From: Vagococcus salmoninarum
GTDB lineage: Bacteria > Bacillota > Bacilli > Lactobacillales > Vagococcaceae
NCBI RefSeq assembly: GCF_003987495.1
Contig: NZ_NGJU01000004.1
Location: forward strand, 1-64,000
Direction: 5' to 3'
Length of the DNA stretch: 64,000 bases
Position 1 is the stretch's first letter, and every line of letters begins with the position of its first letter. Shown piece by piece: positions 8,318 to 17,094 of this stretch. The notes under the pieces are model-generated. The model had not been told where the DNA came from. It was given only the letters and a program-made list of their open reading frames with translations, and did no database searches. The position numbers and the translations under genes were made by a program.

Positions 8318-9010
8318 TTATAAGTCTACTAACCTGATTTTCAACACATTTTCGTGGATTGATAAATCTTCGATTAAGTCCGCGTAATTTTTTCCACGAG
8401 GTAGCTCAATCGTGTACAGATTAGTATAGATTTTTCGCTCATCAGTTAATTCCACATCAAAATTTACGTCTCTGACAGAAACGTCGTTAGACTCAAAGTA
8501 ATCAGTAATGAATTCTTTCGTCTCTACTCGATGAACAAACTTAACTTCTAATTTTTTCATCGATGGCACGATGATGACTTTTTTCAGTAACGACAAAATA
8601 ATTTGAATCGTGATAAAGCCAACAATCGCAATCTGGTAAAAACCCATGCCGACAGCTACGCCTAAACAGGCCGCCGCCCATAATGAGGCTGCCGTAGTTA
8701 AACCTGTGACAGACCTTTTCGTCACAATAATCGTCCCGGCACCAAGAAAGCCAATGCCACTAATAACTTGAGCAATTAGCCGAGCTTGATCCGAACGAAT
8801 AACCCCAGCCAATTCAGGCTGAGCAATTGCTAAGTTAAGCGCATCAATGGATATTTGATCTTGGATCAAAGCAACAACCGTGGCGCCAACGCAGACTAAG
8901 ATATGGGTTCGCATGCCTGCTGGACGATTTTTGAACTCTCGATCAAAACCGATTGCACCTGAAATAATCACTGCTAAGCCTAAACGTTGAATAATTTCAA
9001 TCAGTTCCAT
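8318..9010 (-). CDS. MgtC/SapB family membrane protein
   Basis: The first ~140 residues form four to five hydrophobic segments with the family signatures AIGFDREFKNRPAGMRTHILVC and ISGIGFLGAGTII, then LTTAASLWAAACLGVAVGMG. The C-terminal ~80 residues are a soluble ACT-like domain, as in longer MgtC homologues. MgtC proteins modulate magnesium limitation responses, ATP synthase or membrane potential in some bacteria; the job in Lactobacillales is unknown. It shares direction and close spacing with the phosphatase gene that follows. Confidence 0.88.
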   Translation of the reverse strand: MELIEIIQRLGLAVIISGAIGFDREFKNRPAGMRTHILVCVGATVVALIQDQISIDALNLAIAQPELAGVIRSDQARLIAQVISGIGFLGAGTIIVTKRSVTGLTTAASLWAAACLGVAVGMGFYQIAIVGFITIQIILSLLKKVIIVPSMKKLEVKFVHRVETKEFITDYFESNDVSVRDVNFDVELTDERKIYTNLYTIELPRGKNYADLIEDLSIHENVLKIRLVDL

Positions 9011-9155
9011 AGTGGCCCTCCCTTTGCTAGATACTTTAATTCTAGCACTAGTTACTCGTTTTTTCTAGTTTAGCCAACCTGCCTTTTTATTTTCTGTTTT
9101 GCCTTTAGTCACTTAATCGTTCCATTGAATCAAGGTTTAAAGAAAGAGGTTTTTT

Positions 9156-10367
9156 ATGAAAAAGAAAAAGTTATTACAAGTAGGGTTAACGGCTGTTATT
9201 TTAGGACAAGTTATTGTTAGTCCCGCCGTTGTATTAGGTGATGATACCGCGTCTACTAGCGAGGCACCAACGACTGAAGCTGAAACTAGTGAACCTACTG
9301 CTAGTGACACAAGCACTGAAGCTGAAACTAGTGAAGAGTCTGAAACTCCCTCATCTTCTGAAGAAGCCCCTGATTCATCAACAGCTCCGGCTACTTCTGA
9401 TTCTAAGCCAGAAGAGAGCAACGGTGAAGAAAACGGGGAGAAAGAAGATGACAAGGAAGATGAGGAAGACGAAGCAGCCGAAGGTCTCTTTTTACGTAAT
9501 TTAATTGAGGCTGTCTCCTGGGGCGAAGAAATCTTAGCTGAAACAGACGTAGTCACTAACGAGTTTACGATTGCTTCAGTTGCTGCTAATCGGGAAGCTT
9601 TAACTGCCGCTGTAGTTGCTGGAAGTGACTTACTTGATGCTATTCCAACCGTTGATGAGACTGATGCGCTTGATTTAGACGCCGCTAAAACACAAGAAGA
9701 GGAAATTGTTGCAGCTACTCGGGCCATTAACTCTATTATTGAAAATAATTTAGCGGCGACTTTACCAATTGACTTAATTTTAGCCGAGGTGGAACACTTA
9801 ACTGGTGCCTACCTTGACCCAAGTAAACCTGATGTGCGGGAAGAGCTATATGCCGCCATCACAGCTGTCGAAGAGGCCCGCGTAGCCGCTTTAACAAATG
9901 CCGAAGTCGCTACAGTTGTCGGTAACTTACAAAAGATCTTAGATGAGCTTCACTTACTTGTCCAAGTTAGAGCCTTTGATGAAAAAGGAGAAGAGATTTT
10001 AATCGATGTAAAATCGCCAGTTGCTGATTTAACCGGTCTCTTTAAAACAGGTTACGTTGTAACACCACCAGTGATTCCAGGCTATGAGTTTGTTGATGCT
10101 AACCGCCTGACTGGTAATTTTGGTGATGGTGTCAATGACATTGCTTTAGCCTATAAAAAAGTCGAAGCTGCCCCTGGGAAAACTGCCCCTGATCCGATCC
10201 CATCTTCTAGCAGTTCTGAGAGTAGTTCAACAAGTGAACAGCCAAAAGATCTCCCACGCCTAGCCCAAACAAACGTTTCCTTAGGTTCTGGTACGACTTT
10301 AGCTGGACTTGGGGCTGCGGCTGCTTCACTTGCTGCCTTTATTAAAGCACGTCGCAATAAAAAATAA
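9156..10367 (+). CDS. Cell-wall surface protein with LAQTN-type sorting signal
   Basis: Residues 1-28 form a signal peptide (basic MKKKK, hydrophobic core, cleavage near VVLGDD). Residues 29-112 are a Ser/Thr/Glu-rich stalk of low complexity. Residues 130-270 are helical, and residues about 272-335 resemble a MucBP domain (FDEKGEEILIDVKS..GLFKTGYVVTPPVIPGYEFV). The C-terminus is built like a sorting signal: LAQTN (369-373), a hydrophobic run and the basic tail KARRNKK. The pentapeptide departs from LPXTG at positions 2 and 5. An AAAGAAAGAGG site precedes the ATG. The sortase gene lies 61 bp downstream, which suggests a dedicated pair. The ligand is unknown. Confidence 0.85.
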   Translation: MKKKKLLQVGLTAVILGQVIVSPAVVLGDDTASTSEAPTTEAETSEPTASDTSTEAETSEESETPSSSEEAPDSSTAPATSDSKPEESNGEENGEKEDDKEDEEDEAAEGLFLRNLIEAVSWGEEILAETDVVTNEFTIASVAANREALTAAVVAGSDLLDAIPTVDETDALDLDAAKTQEEEIVAATRAINSIIENNLAATLPIDLILAEVEHLTGAYLDPSKPDVREELYAAITAVEEARVAALTNAEVATVVGNLQKILDELHLLVQVRAFDEKGEEILIDVKSPVADLTGLFKTGYVVTPPVIPGYEFVDANRLTGNFGDGVNDIALAYKKVEAAPGKTAPDPIPSSSSSESSSTSEQPKDLPRLAQTNVSLGSGTTLAGLGAAAASLAAFIKARRNKK

Positions 10368-10377
10368 ACGTAAGATT

Positions 10378-10407
10378 GAATCAGTCAGTTAACATCCTGA
10401 CTGATTC
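10378..10407 (+). repeat. Perfect inverted repeat between substrate and sortase genes
   Basis: The 11-bp arms GAATCAGTCAG and CTGACTGATTC are separated by 8 nt. No T run follows, so it is a poor intrinsic terminator. It could stabilise the upstream transcript or lower sortase expression relative to its substrate (inference). Confidence 0.65.
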
Positions 10408-10428
10408 GCTATAGATTGGAGTAACTAG

Positions 10429-11079
10429 ATGCAAAGACCTAAGAAAAAAGCTAAACTCTACCCTTTCTTAAGTGGTCTACTATTGCTAATTAGTCTTAGC
10501 TTATTCGCAGCTAATCCTCTTTATCAATACACGACTACCCAAAAAGTTAAAAACAACTTAAAGACAGTCTCCTTAGCTGAGATTACCCCAGTTGTCGCAG
10601 CAGCTGCAACAACTGCTGAGATGGACTATAGTAATGACGGTGTCTATATTGGTAAAGTTGCTATTCCCGCAGTTGACTTAGCCTTACCGATCGTCAAAGG
10701 GATTGGTGATGATAATTTGTATTTAGGTGCTGCGACTAATTTAACTAATCAAGTTTTAGGTCAAGGCAACTATCCACTTTCTGCCCATAAAATGCCCTTT
10801 GACCAAAACTTACTTTTTAGCCCTTTGTTAAGGGTCAAGATTGGTGACTTAATTCATTTAACTGATGGGGAGCAACTTTTCACTTATCAGACGACTGAGA
10901 CTTTCGTTGTTGGTCCTGAGCAAGTTGAAATTCTTGATGTTATCCCTAATAAAACAGTGGTGACTCTTTATACTTGTGAAACTGATGCCGGGACCGAACG
11001 GCATGTTGTCCGGGGAGAGCTTCAAAGCATTAGCTCACTAGCAGATGCTGACTCGGCTATTTACGACTTACTACAATAA
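10429..11079 (+). CDS. Class A-type sortase
   Basis: This 216-residue transpeptidase carries an N-terminal membrane anchor (residues 11-29) and a sortase beta-barrel domain. The catalytic triad is visible: His120 in YPLSAHKM, Cys183 in TLYTCE and Arg195 in ERHVVRG. The TLYTC motif and size match class A, but LSAHKM differs from the usual LAGHxxT-type His context. It presumably joins the adjacent LAQTN protein to the cell wall; whether it also accepts the LPQTG of the 1524-residue protein at 59.3-63.9 kb is unknown. The ATG follows a weak TGGAG ribosome site. A perfect palindromic terminator follows. Confidence 0.9.
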   Translation: MQRPKKKAKLYPFLSGLLLLISLSLFAANPLYQYTTTQKVKNNLKTVSLAEITPVVAAAATTAEMDYSNDGVYIGKVAIPAVDLALPIVKGIGDDNLYLGAATNLTNQVLGQGNYPLSAHKMPFDQNLLFSPLLRVKIGDLIHLTDGEQLFTYQTTETFVVGPEQVEILDVIPNKTVVTLYTCETDAGTERHVVRGELQSISSLADADSAIYDLLQ

Positions 11080-11083
11080 AAAA

Positions 11084-11125
11084 ATAGCCATGCAGAAGTT
11101 AGCTAACTTCTGCATGGTTTTTTTG
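11084..11125. terminator. Bidirectional terminator
   Basis: A perfect 30-bp palindrome (arm CCATGCAGAAGTTAG, 11088-11117) is flanked by A7 on the left and T7 on the right, and can end both the sortase gene (+) and the ATPase gene (-). Confidence 0.85.
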
Positions 11126-13456
11126 GTGATTTCCTAAAAGATGGTGAGTCACTTTTTTTAAACTATAAAACAAAGGAATTACCACTGCCATTAAAGGCAG
11201 ATAGACAATCGCTAAATGCCATTGAAATAAATTGACTAAAGAAAATAACTCCCCAAAGACTAGGAATAATAAAATAAAAATACTAGCTAACACACTAATC
11301 ATCCCGATAATTTTCCAATTGATTGGTTTAGCGACATAGTAAAGTGCCACAAAACAGACCATTCCCGTTAACCAGACCGTTATCGTTGATGTTTCTTCAT
11401 AGGTCCAATTGAATTGCTTGCCTAAAACTAAAAGAGTTAAAGTGAAAATTACTACGCTTAAACCACTGGCAATCGCTGGTTCTAAAACATTTTGAAAGAA
11501 ACGCCCTTTCAATGGCGCAATATTCGGCCGTAAGGCTAAGAAAAACGAGGGAATTCCCACAGTTAACGTGCTAATCGGACTTAGTTGAATGGGTTGAAAT
11601 GGATAAGGGGCAGCAATAAAAATAAAGACTAACGCCAAAATCAAAGAATAGATTGTTTTAGTTAAATACAAGGAGGCGACTCTTTGGATATTATTAACCA
11701 CTTTCCGTCCTTCCAAGACAACACCAACCATTGAATCAAAATTTGAATCTAATAAGACGAAATCCGCAATTCCTTTAACAGCATCACTGCCATTGGCCAT
11801 GACAATACTACAATCGGCTTGTTTCAATGCTAAAATATCATTTACGCCGTCTCCTGTCATGCCCACAGTTAAGCCGATTTCTTGCATAGCCTTAACTAAA
11901 GAGCGTTTTTGTTCTGGACTAACCCGACCGAAAACCCGGTATTTTTTAACTAAATCGACAAAATCAACATTTGGACCAACTTGACTCATGTCGACTAACT
12001 GCTGACTATTCTTGACTCCTGCTCTTTCAGCAATTTGAGCGACAGTTTGGGGATGATCACCTGAGATAATACAAATATCAACTTCCTGTTCAATGAAATA
12101 AGCCAAGGTTTTAGGGGCTTCAGGGCGAATCTCATCTTCTAAGAAAATCAAGCCTTCTAACTGTAATTCTTCAGGTAACTCTTGTTCTTTCAATCCCTTT
12201 GAGCTTGAAGCCACGGCTAATACGCGTAGCCCATTGTTCGTGCCCTCATTAATTCCCTTCATTAATTGATGATCCAATTGCCCAAACAAATACTCAGGAG
12301 CACCAATTACAAATGAGCCCTGACTTTGATATTCAACGGCACTCCATTTACGGACTGAAGAAAAGGGAATCTTACTTCTGACTTCCCAAGAATTTTCCTC
12401 TTGAGGGTAACTAGTCATTAATGCTTGGCCTGTAGCATTATCTTCGGCTAAATCATGAGCAACATGGCTAATCATTCGTCCTAAATCTTCTAAGCTACTA
12501 CTACCAGTACTTTCAGTTTTAACAATTTTTAAATCGCCACTAGTTAGAGTGCCGGTCTTATCTAAACATAAAATGTCTACCCGGGCTAAGGTTTCAATTG
12601 ACCCCATGGTTTTTACTAAGACTTTTTTCTGAGTTAAGCGAATGACCCCAACAGCTAGGGCCACCGTTGTTAACAAGACTAACCCTTCCGGAATCATCCC
12701 GATCATGGCTGCAGTTGAACCTAAAATCGCTTGATTGACAGTCATATCGCCAATCATACTAGAAGTAAAAAGTAAGGCACCCACAGGAATGATCCCAAAA
12801 GTTAAGATGCGAATGATTTTCTTCATTGTATGAACTAGTTCACTGTAAATGCTTTTTTCACCTTTCGCTTCGGCTGTTAGTTTAGAGGCATAGCTTGCTT
12901 TCCCGACTTTAGTCGCTTCGATTAAAGCACTGCCACTAACTAGAAAACTGCCTGAAAAAACGGCATCGCCGACTTGTTTAACTACGGCATCAGACTCACC
13001 AGTTAATTGTGATTCATCACATTCCATCCCTTCTGTGGCTAGTACAATGCCATCAACGACTACTTGCTGACCTCGTTTTAACATCACGATATCGTTCATG
13101 ACGACTTCTTCTTGTAGGACTTGCTCTTCTTGGTTATTTCGAATCACACTGACTTTCGACTGAGTCAATAATGACAAATTATCGATACTTTTTTTAGCTC
13201 GTAATTCTTGAAAAATACCAATCGTCGTATTGACAATAATAACTCCTAAAAACAGTAAATTTTTATAACTACCAGTATAAACGACAAAACCAGCAATAAT
13301 AATATTAATAAAATTGAACAATGTTAAGCTATTTTCTAAAAAGATTTGTTTAAAACTCCGAGTCATTGGTGGTAAGCCTTCGTTAACATCCCCTCGGGCT
13401 TTTCTCACTTCAACTTCTGAGTAGCTTAATCCTGAATACTGACTATTTTTTGCCAT
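11099..13456 (-). CDS. P-type cation-transporting ATPase (E1-E2)
   Basis: This membrane pump couples ATP hydrolysis to cation transport. It shows the actuator TGES motif (QLTGESDAV), the membrane motif IPEGL (transmembrane segment 4), the phosphorylation site DKTGTLTSGD, and the hinge GMTGDGVNDILALKQAD, plus about ten membrane segments. The pattern fits the group of P-type ATPases common in streptococci and enterococci (Exp7-like, near calcium/magnesium pumps), without an N-terminal heavy-metal domain. The ion cannot be told safely. ATG 13456 (785 aa) is preferred for its GGGTGG site; a start eight codons upstream is possible. The 3' end overlaps the palindromic terminator. Confidence 0.9.
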   Translation of the reverse strand: MAKNSQYSGLSYSEVEVRKARGDVNEGLPPMTRSFKQIFLENSLTLFNFINIIIAGFVVYTGSYKNLLFLGVIIVNTTIGIFQELRAKKSIDNLSLLTQSKVSVIRNNQEEQVLQEEVVMNDIVMLKRGQQVVVDGIVLATEGMECDESQLTGESDAVVKQVGDAVFSGSFLVSGSALIEATKVGKASYASKLTAEAKGEKSIYSELVHTMKKIIRILTFGIIPVGALLFTSSMIGDMTVNQAILGSTAAMIGMIPEGLVLLTTVALAVGVIRLTQKKVLVKTMGSIETLARVDILCLDKTGTLTSGDLKIVKTESTGSSSLEDLGRMISHVAHDLAEDNATGQALMTSYPQEENSWEVRSKIPFSSVRKWSAVEYQSQGSFVIGAPEYLFGQLDHQLMKGINEGTNNGLRVLAVASSSKGLKEQELPEELQLEGLIFLEDEIRPEAPKTLAYFIEQEVDICIISGDHPQTVAQIAERAGVKNSQQLVDMSQVGPNVDFVDLVKKYRVFGRVSPEQKRSLVKAMQEIGLTVGMTGDGVNDILALKQADCSIVMANGSDAVKGIADFVLLDSNFDSMVGVVLEGRKVVNNIQRVASLYLTKTIYSLILALVFIFIAAPYPFQPIQLSPISTLTVGIPSFFLALRPNIAPLKGRFFQNVLEPAIASGLSVVIFTLTLLVLGKQFNWTYEETSTITVWLTGMVCFVALYYVAKPINWKIIGMISVLASIFILLFLVFGELFSLVNLFQWHLAIVYLPLMAVVIPLFYSLKKVTHHLLGNHQKNHAEVS

Positions 13457-13658
13457 TGCTTCCACCCTTCTAAGTGACAATTACGCTCACCTGCTGTTAT
13501 TTCATAGTAAGCCATCTTGATTCCCTTGACTAGGGACTAGAGACCTAGTTATTTAAGCTTAATAAACTCTTTAACTTTTTCTAACTATTCTTAATCATAC
13601 GATTTTTAGACTACTTATGGCAACTATTTACATCCTCTTTTTTAAATATTCCTTTTTG

Positions 13659-13672
13659 TTAAAACGCTACCA
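13659..13672 (+). promoter_or_regulatory. cre-like site (CcpA) before treB-1
   Basis: TTAAAACGCTACCA matches the CcpA consensus TGTAAACGCTTACA at 9 to 10 of 14 positions, with the central CG intact. It lies just upstream of the putative -35 box (TTGCAT, 13679-13684; -10 TATTCT, 13702-13707, 17-bp spacer), where CcpA would repress or activate. Assignment is by eye. Confidence 0.4.
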
Positions 13673-13720
13673 AAATTCTTGCATTATTGATTAAATCACG
13701 TTATTCTATAACTACCTAAA

Positions 13721-13734
13721 CTTGTCTATACAAG
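13721..13734 (+). promoter_or_regulatory. TreR-like operator before treB-1
   Basis: CTTGTCTATACAAG is a 14-bp near-perfect palindrome close to the TTGTATATACAA operator type bound by TreR of B. subtilis. It sits between the -10 box and the ribosome site of treB-1. Related boxes occur before treP and treB-2. Confidence 0.65.
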
Positions 13735-13760
13735 GTTAGAATAACTAGGAGGTTTCACTT

Positions 13761-15764
13761 ATGGTTGATTTTAAAAAAGACGCTGTCACTCTGTTAAAAC
13801 ATCTCGGGAGTTCTGAAAACATTTCCTCCGTCTCTCATTGTGCCACTCGCTTACGTTTTGTTTTAGTCGACCCAACTAAAGCCGATCAAAAGGCTGTCGA
13901 AAACATCCCCTCTGTTCAAGGTCTCTTTACTCAAGCCGGTCAATTCCAAGTCATTATTGGCAATCAAGTTGCCACATTTTATCATGAATTTATCCAACTC
14001 CCTGGTGTTCACTCTGCAACTAAAGAAGAAACAAAATTAGCTGCTAAACAAAACCAAAGTGTTCTTCAACGGATCATTGGAACTTTTGCTGAAATTTTTG
14101 CACCGATTATTCCTGCTCTAGTTGTTGGTGGTTTAATTTTAGGTTTTAGAAATGTTTTAGGGGAAATCCCCTTCGCGGCCTTTGATGATCAACCGATTGT
14201 AGCAGTCTCTCAATTTTGGGATGGCGTCAACCATTTCTTATGGATTATTGGCGAAGCCATCTTCCACTTCTTACCAGTTGGCATCACTTGGAGCATCGCT
14301 CGTAAAATGGGAGGAACGGAAATTTTAGGAATTGTCTTAGGTCTAACTTTAGTTTCCCCTCAGTTGTTAAATGCTTATGGTGTCATACATACTGCCACTG
14401 CTGATATTCCTGTTTGGGATTTTGGTTTTACCCAAATTAGTATGATTGGCTATCAAGCCCAAGTAATTCCAGCCATGCTTGCGGGCTTCTTACTTTGTTA
14501 TTTAGAACTTTTTTTTAGAAAACACATTCATCAAGCGGTTTCGATGATTTTTGTCCCCCTCTTTTCCTTAGTTCCAACAGTACTAATTGCCCATGTACTA
14601 CTAGGTCCAATTGGGTGGGCCATGGGTAATACAATTTCAACGGTTGTCAATGCTGGTTTAGCAAGTACTCTTAACTGGTTATTCGCTGCCACTTTTGGTT
14701 TCTTATACGCCCCTCTAGTTATTACCGGACTCCATCATATGACAAATGCCATCGATTTACAGTTAGTAGCGGATTTTGATAGTACTAATCTCTGGCCGAT
14801 GATTGCCTTATCAAACATCGCCCAAGGTTCGGCTGTCTTAGCTGTTATTTTTTTACATCGGGGCAATCAAGAAGAAGAACAAATTTCGATTCCTGCCACT
14901 ATTTCATGTTACTTAGGCGTGACGGAACCAGCGATGTTTGGAATTAACTTAAAATACCTTTACCCCTTCATTGCCGCCATGATTGGTTCAAGCATCGCCG
15001 GTATCTTTTCAGTCGTCACAGGTGTCCGGGCTTTTACGATTGGCGTTGGCGGTTTACCTGGATTGCTGTCAATAAAAATCGGTTACGGCTTCTTTATAAT
15101 TGCCATGTTACTAGCCATTCTAATTCCTTTTAGTTTAACGATATTTTTCAGACAAAAAGGGATCTTTAATAAATTAGATCCTGCCCCTAGTGCTAATGGA
15201 CCGATTATCCCGACTGAGACTTCTAGCCCAGAACCAGAACCAAATTCCCCTGACCCTCTTTCTACTGAAAGTCCTTCACCCATTCCAAACCCTTCTGAGC
15301 CACCGACTACTGAAAAAATTTCAATTCACGCCCCGGCTAGTGGAACATTGATTCCTCTTGAAGCTGTGGAGGATCAGCTCTTTTCAAAAAAAATCTTAGG
15401 TAGTGGCTTAGCCATTCAACCGACAAGTGGCCAATTAGTTGCACCTGTCAGTGGCATTGTCACAACCATTTTCCAAACTAAACACGCCCTTGGTTTTCTG
15501 ACTGAGAACGGCATTGAAGTGTTACTACATATTGGTTTAGACACTGTTGAACTTGACGGCTTGCCTTTTAATCTGACTGTGGCAATTGATCAAAAAGTCG
15601 AAGCTGGTGATTCCCTTGGTTTCGTTGATCTAGAAAAAATCAAGAAAGCCAAAAAAGCTACTGACATTGTCTTAGTTTTCACTAATCTCAAGCCCTCTCA
15701 TCAGCTGACACTAACCGAACTAGCCACTGTAGTTGGTGGCTCAGAAATTGGCTACATTGATTAA
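13761..15764 (+). CDS. treB: PTS trehalose-specific EIIBCA, copy 1
   Basis: This multidomain permease imports trehalose as trehalose 6-phosphate. An EIIB domain (Cys27 in SHCATRLRF) is followed by about ten membrane segments with the TreB-specific stretch TGLHHMTNAIDLQLVADF and a C-terminal glucose-type EIIA domain (His in EVLLHIGLDTVEL). The linker between EIIC and EIIA (about residues 473-520) is unusually rich in Pro, Ser, Glu and Thr. It is highly similar to the second copy at 20776. The start has an AGGAGG site. The treR gene lies downstream on the same strand. Trehalose specificity is inferred from family motifs and the adjacent phosphorylase and mutase. Confidence 0.9.
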   Translation: MVDFKKDAVTLLKHLGSSENISSVSHCATRLRFVLVDPTKADQKAVENIPSVQGLFTQAGQFQVIIGNQVATFYHEFIQLPGVHSATKEETKLAAKQNQSVLQRIIGTFAEIFAPIIPALVVGGLILGFRNVLGEIPFAAFDDQPIVAVSQFWDGVNHFLWIIGEAIFHFLPVGITWSIARKMGGTEILGIVLGLTLVSPQLLNAYGVIHTATADIPVWDFGFTQISMIGYQAQVIPAMLAGFLLCYLELFFRKHIHQAVSMIFVPLFSLVPTVLIAHVLLGPIGWAMGNTISTVVNAGLASTLNWLFAATFGFLYAPLVITGLHHMTNAIDLQLVADFDSTNLWPMIALSNIAQGSAVLAVIFLHRGNQEEEQISIPATISCYLGVTEPAMFGINLKYLYPFIAAMIGSSIAGIFSVVTGVRAFTIGVGGLPGLLSIKIGYGFFIIAMLLAILIPFSLTIFFRQKGIFNKLDPAPSANGPIIPTETSSPEPEPNSPDPLSTESPSPIPNPSEPPTTEKISIHAPASGTLIPLEAVEDQLFSKKILGSGLAIQPTSGQLVAPVSGIVTTIFQTKHALGFLTENGIEVLLHIGLDTVELDGLPFNLTVAIDQKVEAGDSLGFVDLEKIKKAKKATDIVLVFTNLKPSHQLTLTELATVVGGSEIGYID

Positions 15765-15915
15765 GTTGAAACTCACCTTACTCTTAGACTTTAATTAGAT
15801 TTCTAGCTCCTTTATCCTTTGTAATTAAGATTTGCTCCTGCTCTATTGGTACTTAATCGTAACTGTGATATTATTAATAGACAACAAATGTACTTTTCAA
15901 GTAAGGAGCCCACTA

Positions 15916-16635
15916 ATGAATAAATTTCATGATATTTTTTTAGACTTAGAAGATAAAATTATGAATAAAACTTATGTTTCTGGGAGCCTATTACCTAGCG
16001 AAAAACAATTAATGGAAATTTATAGCGTCTCACGAGAAACCATTCGTAAGGCCTTAAATTTATTAATCAATAACGGCTACATTCAAAAACAACAAGGTAA
16101 AGGTTCCATCGTTCTTGATTTTCAACGATTTAATTTTCCAATTGCTGGTTTAACTAGTTACAAGGAGCTGCAAGAAGCCCAAAACATTCAAAGCGAAACA
16201 ATCGTTGTGGAATTGGAAAAAGAGACTGTCTCGCCTAAACTCCATACCTTAACTGGTTGGAAAACCAATGATGAGATTTGGCGGTTAGTTCGTCAACGAC
16301 GAATTGATGGAGAAGTCGTGATTTTAGATAAAGACTTTTTATTAACAAGTTTTATTCCTGAGCTGCCACTGGAAAAAGCGGCTAATTCTATTTACGATTA
16401 TTTTGAAAATGACTTAGACTTAAAGATTGGCTTTGCGCAAAAAGAAATCATTGCTGAAGAAGTCACTGCGGAAGACCGCCGTTACATGGATTTAAAAGCC
16501 GATGAAACCCACGTGATTGTTGTCCGCAGCTTAGTTTCTTTAGAAGATACCCAAAGCTTTGAATACACTGAATCCCGGCACCGCCTAGATAAATTCAAAT
16601 TTGTCGAGTTTGCTCGCCGTCGTCAAACGACGTAA
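15916..16635 (+). CDS. treR: Trehalose operon repressor, GntR family
   Basis: This transcription factor has an N-terminal winged helix-turn-helix of the GntR type (LPSEKQLMEIYSVSRETIRKAL, about residues 28-50) and a C-terminal UTRA effector domain. TreR proteins bind trehalose 6-phosphate and release TTGTATATACAA-like operators. ATG 15916 is chosen because AAGGAG lies just upstream (239 aa); an open frame extends further 5' without a good ribosome site. TreR-like boxes are found before treB-1, treP and treB-2. No such box is evident just before treR itself. Confidence 0.88.
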   Translation: MNKFHDIFLDLEDKIMNKTYVSGSLLPSEKQLMEIYSVSRETIRKALNLLINNGYIQKQQGKGSIVLDFQRFNFPIAGLTSYKELQEAQNIQSETIVVELEKETVSPKLHTLTGWKTNDEIWRLVRQRRIDGEVVILDKDFLLTSFIPELPLEKAANSIYDYFENDLDLKIGFAQKEIIAEEVTAEDRRYMDLKADETHVIVVRSLVSLEDTQSFEYTESRHRLDKFKFVEFARRRQTT

Positions 16636-16642
16636 GCCATCT

Positions 16643-16675
16643 AACCTATTCTTTTTAGAATAGGTTTTTTATTTT
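16643..16675 (+). terminator. Rho-independent terminator of treR
   Basis: The hairpin AACCTATTC / GAATAGGTT with a short T-rich loop is followed by TTTTTTATTTT. Confidence 0.75.
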
Positions 16676-16757
16676 ACTGAAAACGGAAAACCTCAGTCTA
16701 AAGTCCCTTATCTCCGATTTTTTTAAAGGTTATAATATAAAAGTTAGATGATTATAA

Positions 16758-17015
16758 CTAAGCGGATATTTAGGTAAAGCCATCGATCTTGATGGTGAAA
16801 AATACCAAGTCGTGGGGATTAAAATCAAGCTTTCACCGGAAAGTGACCGGACGGTGGTCATGGCGGCAGCTAATGAAAAACTAAAAGAGTCCCATCCTGA
16901 ATTGACTGGTAATTTTGAAGAAGACCGAACAAGTGAAAGAATTCGCCAAAAAATTGAAGCGATGATTCAACAAGTCGTGATTGGTTTGATTTTCATTACT
17001 GCGATTTACCAATAA
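16758..17015 (+). pseudogene. Remnant of a MacB/FtsX-type ABC transporter permease
   Basis: An open frame from 16758 to the stop at 17013-17015 encodes a peptide with GKAIDLDGEKYQVVGI, followed by about 45 charged residues and the hydrophobic end IQQVVIGLIFITAIYQ. That order (extracytoplasmic core strand 'G+-I-l-g--y-VVGI', then the start of a membrane helix) is characteristic of MacB-like permeases. It begins without a plausible start and ribosome site, and is cut off inside the membrane helix. No ATPase or remaining permease is nearby. I read it as a leftover of a deleted transporter. A short genuine gene starting at ATG 16812 is much less likely. Confidence 0.6.
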
Positions 17016-17036
17016 GTACTTTTAAATAAAACAAAA

Positions 17037-17093
17037 AACCTGTCTCTCCTACTAACTTTTCACTAGTAGTCTTGAGACAGGATTTTTTGTTAT
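17037..17093. terminator. Bidirectional terminator
   Basis: CCTGTCTC (17039-17046) pairs with GAGACAGG (17074-17081), with an inner ACTA/TAGT pairing. A runs precede and T runs follow, so it can end pgmB on the minus strand and any residual plus-strand transcript. Confidence 0.75.
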
Positions 17094-17094
17094 A

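Larger units (their letters stand above)
13457..13760 (+). other. Intergenic region with treB-1 control elements
   Basis: No gene is seen in these 304 bp between divergent genes. The right part contains a cre-like site, a sigma-A-type promoter, a TreR-like palindrome and the AGGAGG site of treB-1, annotated separately. The left part, next to the ATPase start, shows no clear signal. Confidence 0.6.

Noticed and set aside
9137-9727. Long open frame on the minus strand opposite the LAQTN surface protein, rich in Ser and Val
   Set aside because: It mirrors the Ser/Thr/Glu-rich stalk of the plus-strand gene, lacks a ribosome site, and has composition forced by the opposite strand.
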